Source of the DNA: Phycisphaeraceae bacterium
Lineage (GTDB): Bacteria; Planctomycetota; Phycisphaerae; Phycisphaerales; UBA1924
Assembly (NCBI GenBank): GCA_021297895.1
Contig: JAJTHN010000031.1
Location: 1-32,027, forward strand
DNA: 32,027 nucleotides
Direction: 5' to 3'
Shown here: positions 25,044 through 32,027 of the stretch, piece by piece
How positions within the stretch are numbered: position 1 is the first letter of the stretch
Layout: every line of letters starts with the position of its first letter
Translations under genes and position numbers: made by a program
The notes under the pieces: generated by a model
The model's input: only the letters and a program-made list of their open reading frames with translations
What the model was told of the DNA's origin: nothing
Databases searched by the model: none

Positions 25044-25571
25044 TCAGCGCTTCGGCGGATGAAGCGTCAGCACCTGTCCGGCGGGGCCTATCAGCGTGAC
25101 GCTCTGCTGACCGGCATCGATGTGCGTGATGATCCAGCCTTCTGAAGGGCTCTCGCCGACGCTGCGGACCTTTGAGTTGATCATCGCAACCGCGCGGTCG
25201 ACGGTGCCGACGATCGACGTGACGCGCAATGACGGAACGCCGGGCTGGTTCACGACGGGCTCGATCTCCGGCTCGGGCTGACTGGTCGCCTGAGTCTCAG
25301 CGACCGCCGCGGGCTTGTCCATTGGGCATGCCGCGATCGTCGCGGGCTTTCGCGTGGATAGCCACAGCGCGGCGTTCAGCGTCGCGGGAGACTCCTTGCT
25401 CGGCGAGGGCGTGGGTTCAGGTTCCGCAGGGCCCTCCGAAGTGGCGGCACTTGCGGGTGTCAGCGGAGTGCTCGAGAGCGAACGCACCGCCTGAACGACC
25501 AGCACCGGAAGCAGGCACCCGCCCAGCAGAAGCAGCTTGGCCGGGTCCATGATCAGTCGGGGCGTGTTCAT
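25044..25571 (-). CDS. GspC/PilP-like inner-membrane platform protein
   Basis: A 175-residue protein, third in an operon of type II secretion/type IV pilus platform genes. Residues 1-10 are cytosolic, 11-29 form one membrane span, 35-110 are a Pro/Glu/Ala/Ser-rich linker, and 114-172 form a small beta domain (VTSIVGTVDRAVAMINSKVR onward to L-T-L-H-P-P). The layout of span, linker and small beta domain is that of GspC (HR domain) and PilP, which connect the inner-membrane platform to the secretin. A PDZ or coiled-coil C-terminus, as in many GspC proteins, is absent. Its ATG overlaps the stop of the preceding gene (ATGA), so translation is probably coupled. Gene-level family assignment is inference from architecture and context. 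Confidence 0.7.
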   Translation of the reverse strand: MNTPRLIMDPAKLLLLGGCLLPVLVVQAVRSLSSTPLTPASAATSEGPAEPEPTPSPSKESPATLNAALWLSTRKPATIAACPMDKPAAVAETQATSQPEPEIEPVVNQPGVPSLRVTSIVGTVDRAVAMINSKVRSVGESPSEGWIITHIDAGQQSVTLIGPAGQVLTLHPPKR

Positions 25572-26209
25572 CGGTCGGCCTCCGGCGTTGCCGCGCTCAG
25601 GACCCTTCGGATAGGGGTCAGATCCGGTACGAGCACGTCGCAGCCGATCTCGGCGGTCACAACCGTCGAGCCGGCCTCGACGGGCGGGGAGACCCGCAGC
25701 ATTCGAATATGCACGAAGCCGAGGTCGCGCTGGAGAGCCTCGACGAACGCAACGACGGCCGGGAAGGACCCGCGGATGGACATGTCAAAGCCGAGGCGGC
25801 GGTCCTTGGGAGCGGAATCGGCACCTGCCGCGGCGGGATCAGACGCGGACGATGCCGCGCCCGTCGGCACCGCCGGTGTCGTCGGTGTGACCTGATCGAT
25901 GCGGACACCCAGCCGCTCGCCCAGCGACATGAACTGCGTAAACGCCTCCGACTCGTCGGCAAGCATCGCGGCTCGCCGCTCGAGTTGAATGACGCGATCG
26001 CCCAGCGCGTTGAGTTCGCGGTTCTTCTCGTCGAGACGGCCGGGGTGGGTCGTGACCGCGCTCACGCGCTGACGCACGTCGTCCTCGGCGCGACGCTGCT
26101 CCGCGAGTTCACGCTCGCGCGGAGCGAGCACTCCGAGCCACAGCCCGGACAGCAGGGCCGCGGCGATGCAGAATTCCGGGATGAGTGGCCGGAGTTGGTT
26201 CGGGTTCAC
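25568..26209 (-). CDS. PilO/GspM-like platform protein
   Basis: A 213-residue bitopic protein. Residues 11-29 are the membrane span (PEFCIAAALLSGLWLGVLA). Residues 31-90 form a coiled coil rich in Arg, Glu and Ala. Residues 92-205 are a ferredoxin-like periplasmic domain (F-T-Q-F-M-S-L-G-E-R-L-G-V-R-I-D-Q near the start, G-S-F-P-A-V-V-A-F-V-E-A-L-Q in the middle), interrupted by an Ala/Ser/Pro-rich insert (113-137). This is the PilO/GspM plan; these proteins dimerise with PilN/GspL in the inner membrane. It overlaps both the gene before (ATGA at 26206-26209) and the gene after, so the three are tightly coupled. Confidence 0.82.
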   Translation of the reverse strand: MNPNQLRPLIPEFCIAAALLSGLWLGVLAPRERELAEQRRAEDDVRQRVSAVTTHPGRLDEKNRELNALGDRVIQLERRAAMLADESEAFTQFMSLGERLGVRIDQVTPTTPAVPTGAASSASDPAAAGADSAPKDRRLGFDMSIRGSFPAVVAFVEALQRDLGFVHIRMLRVSPPVEAGSTVVTAEIGCDVLVPDLTPIRRVLSAATPEADR

Positions 26210-28170
26210 GGGCGTTCCTCAGCGATGGCGCGGGCGCGTTCCTGGCCGGAAGTGATGCCGGTGACGTTCAGACCGGTCAGCGGTGCCAGGGACAACGAGA
26301 GTTCGAAGCGATGTTCCTCGCCCGTCACGGCCTCGCTCGCGGGGACTCGGGAAGTTGCACCGAGCCGCGCATCAAGCACGAGCGGGATCGCGCCGAGCGT
26401 GTCGGTGTACGAGCGCATCGCCTGCGCGAACGGTCGCTCCGCCGCGGCGCTGATCCGGCCTGTCAGGCGCAGCGTGGCGTTTCTTTCGCCGGGAGCGATC
26501 TCGACGCGGCTTATGCGAACGTGCGGGGGCGTGGCCGAGGCGACCTCCGCCAGCAGTACCGCGAAGTCGCTCGTTGGCGACGCGTGACGCGCCACGCGGC
26601 TCTCCAGCGCCCGCATCAGCTGCGTCGCCTCGGCAAGAGAGGTCTTCATTTGCGCAAGGCGGTCGGCGTCCCCGGCGCTCCGCTGCAGATCCTCGAAGAT
26701 TGAACGGGACTGCGACAGCTGCACCGATGTCCAGAACCAGCTCATGCATAGCAGGGCGCCGGCGGAGAGGTACCCCAGCCGCAAGCCACGCCGCGCCCCG
26801 AGAATGCGCTGAGCCTGGCGAGTTTGATCCGACACCAGCCCGAGCCCGAGCCCGCGAAGACCCGGCCACGCGGTGATGATGCTCGAGACCCGTTCAGCCA
26901 CGCGCGCGTTCGAGGAGTCCTGAGGGGCGGGCGCTTGAGCCGGTGAGGGGATCGGTTGAACGCCCGGTGTCGGGCTGAGCCCGATCATGCTGCCCAGAGC
27001 GCGCTCGCTGGAGATGCTCAGTCCGGTCAACTGCGCGACGGACTCCGCGAGCCGACCCAGGGCCGATCCGGGACCGTCGAGCACGATCCGCAGGTTCGTT
27101 CGCTCGCCTTCGGTCAGACCGAAGCGGAACGACTGCTTGACCTCCACCGCCAGACGCTGCAGAACGGGCTGGAGCAGCGGGAGCACCGATGCACCATCGA
27201 TGCCGCGCGAGCTGTCGATCACGTCTCCGGGCAGCGGGATGCCGGCTTTCGCCAGCAGTGCTCTGGCCGCGGGGCGGTCAAGGGTGATCGGCACCTCGTC
27301 CGGTCGACGCGTTCGCATCGGTCGGGACATCGCCTCGCAAAGGGCTTCGGTCCCGATCGCGACGGTGCGGATGAAGCGGAGCGTGCCGCCGACGCCCGCG
27401 GCCATGGTCGTGGAGTGCTCGCCGATCCAGATTGTCGCGGTCGCGGTGGCCGGGTCCTTCTGCCCCGAAGTCGCCGTGACGTTCCGAACGCACAGCGCAA
27501 GTGCGGGCGCATCGACCGGGAGGCACTGCATCACGTTCAGCCCTGCGCTGGTGAGCCAACTCGTCAGCGCGTCGACGCTCTGCGCGGCATCGAGGACCGC
27601 CAGCGTGTGCCGCTGCGGTGCGCCTCGGGCATTGACGGGCGAGGGGTCGGTCGCGAGCACCTGCGCATCGCTGATTCCATCAGTTGTCGAGAGCGACTCG
27701 GCGGCCTGCAGACGCGCAGCGCTGCGAGCCTCGGAGATCGATCCTGTCGCGGGGCAGTTGTACACGCCGGCGATCGCCGTCGGAGCGTGATACAGCAGCA
27801 CCGCGTCCGCGCCGCTCAGTCCGAGGCTCCGCACAAGGCCGGTGAGCGGCTCGTGCAACTCGGCGATGATGCCCGGCCAGCGGTCCTTGTAGGTCGGCGC
27901 GTCCAGTTCGTGGGCGCGGGCGTCTTCAACCCGGTCGCCGCGGCAGCGCGCGACGACCAGCCGCGTCATGGTCAACTGAATGATCGCTCGTGCTTTGGGC
28001 ACCGTCGGGGCTCCGGGTCTGACCGAGACAGATTCGAACGGAGCGGGCACCGCGTGGCCGAGTGCATCGAACCGTTCACCGCATTCATCGGCCATTCCCA
28101 GGCCCAACTTCGCGCTCACACCTTGTCGGGGGCTGGGCGAGTTATCGGCGACCTCGACATCAAGGGACAT
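26206..28170 (-). CDS. PilM-PilN fusion (GspL-like) platform protein
   Basis: A 654-residue protein joining an actin-like cytosolic domain to a bitopic periplasmic domain, as in GspL of type II secretion, where pili have separate PilM and PilN. Residues 1-58 are disordered. Residues 60-400 resemble the PilM/GspL ATPase fold (R-A-I-I-Q-L-T-M-T-R-L-V-V-A-R-C at 61-76, T-A-T-I-W-I-G near 244-250, and L-R-I-V-L-D-G-P-G-S-A-L near 360-371). A Pro/Ala/Gln linker is at 400-420. One membrane span is at 465-487. Residues 490-525 are a short coiled coil, and 526-640 form a ferredoxin-like domain. No strong SD precedes the ATG. No secretin, ATPase (GspE/PilB) or pseudopilin genes lie in the window, so the rest of the machine must be elsewhere. 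Confidence 0.83.
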   Translation of the reverse strand: MSLDVEVADNSPSPRQGVSAKLGLGMADECGERFDALGHAVPAPFESVSVRPGAPTVPKARAIIQLTMTRLVVARCRGDRVEDARAHELDAPTYKDRWPGIIAELHEPLTGLVRSLGLSGADAVLLYHAPTAIAGVYNCPATGSISEARSAARLQAAESLSTTDGISDAQVLATDPSPVNARGAPQRHTLAVLDAAQSVDALTSWLTSAGLNVMQCLPVDAPALALCVRNVTATSGQKDPATATATIWIGEHSTTMAAGVGGTLRFIRTVAIGTEALCEAMSRPMRTRRPDEVPITLDRPAARALLAKAGIPLPGDVIDSSRGIDGASVLPLLQPVLQRLAVEVKQSFRFGLTEGERTNLRIVLDGPGSALGRLAESVAQLTGLSISSERALGSMIGLSPTPGVQPIPSPAQAPAPQDSSNARVAERVSSIITAWPGLRGLGLGLVSDQTRQAQRILGARRGLRLGYLSAGALLCMSWFWTSVQLSQSRSIFEDLQRSAGDADRLAQMKTSLAEATQLMRALESRVARHASPTSDFAVLLAEVASATPPHVRISRVEIAPGERNATLRLTGRISAAAERPFAQAMRSYTDTLGAIPLVLDARLGATSRVPASEAVTGEEHRFELSLSLAPLTGLNVTGITSGQERARAIAEERP

Positions 28171-28207
28171 GCGATGGTTCTCGGTCCTGCGCCGTCTGTG
28201 TGGAATG

Positions 28208-28238
28208 AAAAAGCCCCGGGCACGGGGCCCGGGGCTTT
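28208..28238 (-). terminator. Intrinsic terminator after the second PEP-CTERM-like gene
   Basis: AAAGCCCCGGGC (28210-28221) and GCCCGGGGCTTT (28227-28238) form a perfect 12-bp stem with loop ACGGG. On the minus strand the stem is followed by a run of five T, which fits termination of the gene ending at 28298. The secretion-platform operon begins 38 nt further on. Confidence 0.9.
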
Positions 28239-28297
28239 CGGATGCTGCGTGAGCGGCACCGTCGCATTATCGGCGGCAACGATGCGGTGCCATTGAA

Positions 28298-29149
28298 TCA
28301 GCGACGACGACGGGCCGCGGCGATTCCGGCCAGACCAAGCAGAGCGGCCGAGGCGGGGGTCGGGATGACGGCGTAACCGAAACCGCCACCGAACGGTCGT
28401 TCGGAGACCGTAAAGACCTGCGTGAATGCGCCAGTGGTGGTGTTGATGGTGCCGAAGCGGAAGCCGGAGGTTCCGTGGTTCTGCTGGCCGGTGGAGGTGT
28501 TGTAGGCTCCGATGCGGGTGCCGAGCCACATCTGGCCGTTGTGCCATGCGCCGCCGGCCTGGCTCCAGGTGATGCCGGTGTTGCCGATAACCGTTGGGGT
28601 GGAGATAACGCTCAGGTTCAGGGCGCGGAGGTTGTAGCTCAAGCCGTCGAGAGCATACATGATGTTGCCGCTGCCCGGATAGGCCGAGGCCGGGATGCCG
28701 GGGTTCACGCCGGTGAGCACCGTCGTCGCCGCGGAGATCACCGCGCTGGTGTTGGCGTTCCGGATCTGGAAGTCGGTATGGCCACCGCTGAAGGTCGTGA
28801 AGGTGAGCAACTCGAGAACGCTTCCGTTCATGCGGAAGTCGAAGGTGTTGGTCTGTCCGCCGAGCGCCGGAAGAGCCGTGGACGTGAGCGCACCGGTGGT
28901 GGTGTTGATGCGATAGAGGCTGCCGCCGGCGGTGGTGCCACCCCAGAGGTTGCCCATCGGATCGAACGCGAGCGACGAGATCGTCGGCGCCGTAGAACCG
29001 TTGAGGGTCATGTTGATCTGCGTGACGGTCGCGCCGTTGTCGCTGGTCACAAACAGCCTGTCACCCTGCGTGAAGTAGTGGGTGAGCTGGGCGCTCGCCG
29101 CGCTGCCGGCGACAAGAAACAGTCCAAACGCTGCGAGAACACGATTCAT
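28298..29149 (-). CDS. Secreted protein with PEP-CTERM-like sorting tail
   Basis: A 283-residue exported protein. A signal peptide is at 1-20 (M-N-R-V-L-A-A-F-G-L-F-L-V-A-G-S-A-A-S-A, cleavage after A-S-A). Residues 21-255 are a Thr/Gly/Asn-rich beta domain with repeated L-x-x-I-N-T-T-T-G-A segments (at about 80 and 240) and blades such as I-S-S-L-A-F-D-P-M-G-N-L-W-G-G, suggesting a beta-propeller-like fold. The C-terminus I-P-T-P-A-S-A-A-L-L-G-L-A-G-I-A-A-A-R-R-R-R is a PEP-CTERM-like tail, nearly the same as in the protein at 19.6 kb. AGAGGA lies 7 nt before the ATG on the minus strand. Ligand or function is unknown. Confidence 0.85.
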   Translation of the reverse strand: MNRVLAAFGLFLVAGSAASAQLTHYFTQGDRLFVTSDNGATVTQINMTLNGSTAPTISSLAFDPMGNLWGGTTAGGSLYRINTTTGALTSTALPALGGQTNTFDFRMNGSVLELLTFTTFSGGHTDFQIRNANTSAVISAATTVLTGVNPGIPASAYPGSGNIMYALDGLSYNLRALNLSVISTPTVIGNTGITWSQAGGAWHNGQMWLGTRIGAYNTSTGQQNHGTSGFRFGTINTTTGAFTQVFTVSERPFGGGFGYAVIPTPASAALLGLAGIAAARRRR

Positions 29150-29242
29150 CTCTCTTTCCTCTTTGCAATGGGCTCTCGCCCATGCTCCGCTTGTTCGGGA
29201 TCGGGCGATCGATCGCCAAGACGATTACCCCGAGTGGACATA

Positions 29243-29269
29243 AGTATCTTCCCCAACAGCCGGCGTCAA
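29243..29269 (-). promoter_or_regulatory. Possible promoter of the second PEP-CTERM-like gene
   Basis: On the minus strand TTGACG (29269-29264) is a good -35, and GATACT (29248-29243) a partial -10 with a short 15-nt spacer. The leader would be about 87 nt. Confidence 0.3.
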
Positions 29270-29376
29270 TCCGCAGAACGAGAAGATCGCGTGCAACGCT
29301 TAAACTCGACCTGTTCGGGTGTCCCAAAGTGGCACAGGCGTGCTTGGCGGCGATACCGGCGACCATTGTGTTCGCG

Positions 29377-29404
29377 AAAAAACCCCGGGCACGAGCCCGG
29401 GGTT
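29377..29404 (-). terminator. Intrinsic terminator of the deoxyhypusine-synthase-like gene
   Basis: AACCCCGGGC (29381-29390) and GCCCGGGGTT (29395-29404) form a perfect 10-bp stem with loop ACGA. On the minus strand six T follow (29382-29377 as A on the plus strand). It lies 55 nt after the stop at 29460. The core is almost identical to the terminator at 28210-28238. Confidence 0.9.
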
Positions 29405-29459
29405 GAAATGAACACATCCGATGTACGAATCGCGATTCGATCTCGAAGCGAGATCGTCC

Positions 29460-30596
29460 TTAACGCCCGACGCGCTTCTTGCCCGCGGCGAAGGTCGGCA
29501 TGCCCTCGCCCTTCTCGTACATGTCAGCGAACTTGAAGCCCTTGCGGCCCTTCCAGGCCTTGCGGTGATACGCGTCGCTGGCCAGCAGCGGGAAGAGGGC
29601 CGAGAGCTCGCCGAAGACCATCTGCTCGTGCACGACGTCGACCTTGCCCCAGGAGCAGGCCTCGCGAAGCGTCGAGCCCGAGAGTGCGCCGTCGCGGCTG
29701 TCTGCGACGGTCATCTGGATCGCGTACTTGTGCATCCCGATGTCGCCGCGGGCCTTGCCGCCCTTGCGCTCATTGAGCAGCTCGGCGGCGACGACGATGT
29801 CCTGGGCGAAGTTTTTGGGAACGCCGCCGCCGAGCATCAGCAGCCCGGTGTCCTTGCACATGAGCTTGATGTCGGTCAGCTCGCGGAAGTCCTTGCCGCT
29901 GTCGATGGCGACCTGCCCGCGGCCTTCCTCGATGGCCTCGGTCTGCTGGAGCACGATGCCGAAGCCGGCGGAGCAGTCGCTGAACGCGGGCACGAAGATC
30001 GGCACGCGCTTCTGGAAGCAGGTCTTGACGATGCTCTCGTTCTTCGCGTACTTGGGGTTGTTGGCCAGGTACGCGCCCATCGCCTCGATGAACTCGCGGC
30101 TGGAGTACGCGCCGGGCGCGAACTGGTTGAAGATCTCGTACGTCGCGTGGTCGCACGCGCGAAGGTCGTCCTCGTTGATGTATGTGTCGTAGATCCGGTC
30201 GATCATCATGTTCCGCAGAGTCATGTCGTCGACGGGCGGTGCCTCCGGGCTGCCGGGGGCGATGTAGTGCTTGAAGCCCATGCCCTCGAAGAAGTCCTGG
30301 TCGACGATGTTCGCGCCGGTGCTGACGATCGCGTCGATGCAGTTGTTCTCCACCAGCGTGATCAACGCCTTCTTCAGCCCCGCGCTGATCAGCGACCCGG
30401 CGAGAGTCAGGATCACGGCGCAGTCCTTGTCCTTGAGCATCATGCTGTAGATGTCCGCGGCGTTCGCCAGTGTGCGCGACGAATACGCCATGTCGCGGTA
30501 GCTGTCGATCACCGTGCGTGCATCGAACGCCGTGATGTCGATGTGTTCAACAGGGCGGCTGAGCAGGTCCTTCTTTGTCCACTTCTGGCTGGCCAT
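29460..30596 (-). CDS. Deoxyhypusine synthase-family protein
   Basis: A 378-residue NAD-dependent enzyme of the deoxyhypusine synthase family. In eukaryotes and archaea this enzyme moves the aminobutyl group of spermidine to a lysine of eIF5A. Bacteria lack eIF5A, so the acceptor here must differ; polyamine (homospermidine-like) formation is one option. The NAD-binding T-L-A-G-S-L-I-S-A-G-L segment is at 64-74, and S-T-G-A-N-I-V-D-Q-D at 92-101. The catalytic-Lys region E312-A-C-S-W316-G-K318 is intact. By eye against the human enzyme, the residue matching H288 is Asn (N262) and that matching D316 is Leu (L305). The start is supported by AGGAGA 6 nt upstream. It is monocistronic, ending at a strong terminator. 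Confidence 0.88.
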   Translation of the reverse strand: MASQKWTKKDLLSRPVEHIDITAFDARTVIDSYRDMAYSSRTLANAADIYSMMLKDKDCAVILTLAGSLISAGLKKALITLVENNCIDAIVSTGANIVDQDFFEGMGFKHYIAPGSPEAPPVDDMTLRNMMIDRIYDTYINEDDLRACDHATYEIFNQFAPGAYSSREFIEAMGAYLANNPKYAKNESIVKTCFQKRVPIFVPAFSDCSAGFGIVLQQTEAIEEGRGQVAIDSGKDFRELTDIKLMCKDTGLLMLGGGVPKNFAQDIVVAAELLNERKGGKARGDIGMHKYAIQMTVADSRDGALSGSTLREACSWGKVDVVHEQMVFGELSALFPLLASDAYHRKAWKGRKGFKFADMYEKGEGMPTFAAGKKRVGR

Positions 30597-31060
30597 CTCG
30601 GTTCTCCTGGGCGATCCGCGTGATGCTCACGTTCGTCTCTGCGCTGTCGGGCATCGCTCCTGAAGTTCCCGCCCCGCTCGCTGCGCGGGACCGAATCTTC
30701 CGGAACTTTGCACCCGCGCATCATCTATCCGCAGCCGCATGCGTATCGCTCGCCATCGGCCAAGCCCCCCTGGCCATCAATTGGTGTACTTAGCCCGCCG
30801 GGGGTGGCGGCGGGAACTTTCTGAGAGTAGGAGAGGTTTGCGCTTGATTCCGCATACGCCTGAGCACTCTCCCGGGGGCTGGGTCCGAGATGTACACCGT
30901 TAAGTCGTTGCTCTATCAGGCTATGTGCAAAAATCCCCTAAAAAACAACTGAAAGAGTCCATCTTCGCATTCCGCGGATGAAGTGTGGCCTTCGGTTTGC
31001 CGATTCGGGAAGCGTGCTGGGTGGTCCCAGCAAATTCTCATGGAAATCGGAGGCTTCTGC
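30597..31060. other. Divergent intergenic region before the chemoreceptor gene
   Basis: A 464-nt gap with no convincing gene. It contains a hairpin CCCGCCG (30794-30800)/CGGCGGG (30808-30814), an A-rich stretch at 30928-30955 unlike the rest of the window, and a sigma-54-like element at 30986-31000. Short frames here lack SDs and domain character. Confidence 0.5.
30986..31000 (+). promoter_or_regulatory. Candidate sigma-54 promoter of the chemoreceptor gene
   Basis: TGGCCTTCGGTTTGC has the invariant GG and GC with the 12-base periodicity required by sigma-54, plus the conserved TGGC and TTGC ends; the inner ACG is not matched. Transcription would start near 31012, leaving a leader of about 50 nt that contains the GGAGG. 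Single match by eye, no enhancer-binding site identified. Confidence 0.35.
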
Positions 31061-32027
31061 ATGCGACTGCGAAATTTGGGGATTCGGACTCGTGTCTTCC
31101 TTCTTCTTCTGATCCCACTCTTGGGACTTGCGACAGTCATGTATGCCTCCTGGAGTGTCACCTCCCGGGTGCGCATCGGCGGGCCCGTCGCCTCGGAGTT
31201 GATTGCGCAAAAGGACCTGATCGCCGACATTCTCCCGCCTCCGCTATTTGTCGTCGAAGCTCACCTTCTGGCGCACCAAGTGCTCACGGCCAGCACGCCC
31301 GCAGAAGTCGACTCCTGCATCTCCAGACTTGAACGCTGCCGAACGCTGTTCGAGGAACGAAGGGAGTTCTGGCGTCAGAACTTGGGCAATGAGCTCAACG
31401 ACGCGATGTACAATCAGGTGATCCCTCCGGCCGAGCAGTTCCTTACCATCGCAACCACCGACCTTCTCGCGCTCATTCGGGCCGATCGTCGCGACGAGGC
31501 ACACGCTCTCGTTCGGGGACGGCTTGAGGAACTGTTCATCGAGCACCGGCAGGCGGTCGAGTCTGCGGCTCAGCTTGCGACCACCATGGTCGAGCAGACC
31601 CAGCGGCGCGCCGAGACCGAGGTCGCAAGCGGCATGCGGACTATCTCGGTCTCAGCAGGCATCGCCGTGGTGTTGATGATCGGCTTCGCCACGTGGATCG
31701 GCCTGTCGATCAGTTCGCCGCTCCGACAGGTGCTTGGGGCCATGCGCGACTTGACACAGGGCAACGGCGATCTGCGCAAGCGCCTTGAGCTGCCGCCTGA
31801 CACCTCGGAGATTGGTCAGCTCGTTTCGCTGTTCAACAGCTTCCTGAACAACATCCACGTCATCATCAAGCAGGTCGCTGAGTCTGCGCGTCAGGTTGCC
31901 GCGGCCAGCACGCAGATCGCGGCCAGCAGCGAGCAGATGAGCACGGGCCTCAAGCAGCAGCAGGGCCAGACCGAGCAGGTTTCAGCCGCCATCGCCGAGA
32001 TGTCCGCCAGCGTCGTCGAGGTCGCCA
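31061..32027 (+). CDS. Methyl-accepting chemotaxis protein, 5' part
   Basis: The gene runs off the window end, and 322 residues are visible. The start is fixed by GGAGG (31049-31053) with a 7-nt spacer. TM1 is about 10-30. Residues 31-193 are a helical periplasmic sensor region (four-helix-bundle type, with a pair of Cys at 86 and 93). TM2 is about 194-217. A HAMP domain follows at about 214-267 (S-S-P-L-R-Q-V-L-G-A-M-R-D-L-T-Q-G-N-G-D-L). The signalling helix begins near 270 with the heptad pattern A-A-S-T-Q-I-A-A-S-S-E-Q-M-S. The CheA/CheW-binding tip is beyond the window. Codon use appears less G+C-biased than in neighbouring genes, notably in the first 100 codons. No other chemotaxis gene is visible. 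Confidence 0.92.
   Translation, partial: MRLRNLGIRTRVFLLLLIPLLGLATVMYASWSVTSRVRIGGPVASELIAQKDLIADILPPPLFVVEAHLLAHQVLTASTPAEVDSCISRLERCRTLFEERREFWRQNLGNELNDAMYNQVIPPAEQFLTIATTDLLALIRADRRDEAHALVRGRLEELFIEHRQAVESAAQLATTMVEQTQRRAETEVASGMRTISVSAGIAVVLMIGFATWIGLSISSPLRQVLGAMRDLTQGNGDLRKRLELPPDTSEIGQLVSLFNSFLNNIHVIIKQVAESARQVAAASTQIAASSEQMSTGLKQQQGQTEQVSAAIAEMSASVVEVA

Larger units (their letters stand above)
29150..29459. other. Intergenic region with promoter and terminator
   Basis: A 310-nt gap between two minus-strand genes. It holds the terminator of the upstream deoxyhypusine-synthase-like gene at 29377-29404. A possible minus-strand promoter for the PEP-CTERM-like gene also lies here (TTGACG at 29269-29264 and GATACT at 29248-29243, spacer 15 nt). 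The sequence is less G+C-rich than the genes. No coding frame is convincing. Confidence 0.5.

Overview
The window looks like chromosomal DNA from a planctomycete of the Phycisphaerae/Phycisphaerales type. This is inferred from four things: very high G+C; secreted proteins ending in a P-x-P, hydrophobic, Arg-rich tail (PEP-CTERM-like); a parallel beta-helix exoprotein of a kind I associate with this group; and a membrane Ser/Thr kinase with zinc ribbons. No rRNA, tRNA, CRISPR array, insertion sequence or prophage was seen. Most genes are in single or small transcription units with frequent strand switches.

Layout. 1-2.7 kb: two secreted proteins (a signal-peptide protein with tail-fibre-like motifs, and a right-handed beta-helix protein with a cysteine ladder). 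2.7-8.3 kb: a soluble CapD-type nucleotide-sugar dehydratase, ruvA, manC and a CPBP membrane protease. 8.3-11.0 kb: a Kdo/WaaP-like kinase and a WaaE-like glycosyltransferase (lipopolysaccharide core functions, divergent), then a PhnP-like metallo-hydrolase. 11.1-14.4 kb: glmS, mscL and a single-span membrane protein. 14.4-19.4 kb: a pheT lacking the usual tRNA-binding domain, a Pro-rich small protein, a secreted esterase and pyrE. 19.6-25 kb: a PEP-CTERM-like protein, a membrane Ser/Thr kinase, a voltage-gated channel with a calcium-type filter and an RsbU-type phosphatase. 25-28.2 kb: a three-gene operon for the inner-membrane platform of a type II secretion/type IV pilus machine. 28.3-32 kb: a second PEP-CTERM-like protein, a deoxyhypusine-synthase homologue and the 5' part of a chemoreceptor gene cut by the window edge.

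Themes. Envelope construction recurs: GlmS (glucosamine-6-P), ManC (GDP-mannose), the CapD-like dehydratase, the WaaE-like transferase and the Kdo-kinase-like protein can all serve LPS or surface polysaccharide. Signalling recurs too (kinase, phosphatase, channel, chemoreceptor).

The most striking cross-cutting observation is a recurrent -10-like motif, roughly G-T-A-Y-N-N-T followed by C/G-rich sequence. In several genes without a Shine-Dalgarno it sits only 5-9 nt before the start codon, which implies leaderless mRNAs. In other genes it lies 35-110 nt upstream, mostly together with an SD-like sequence.
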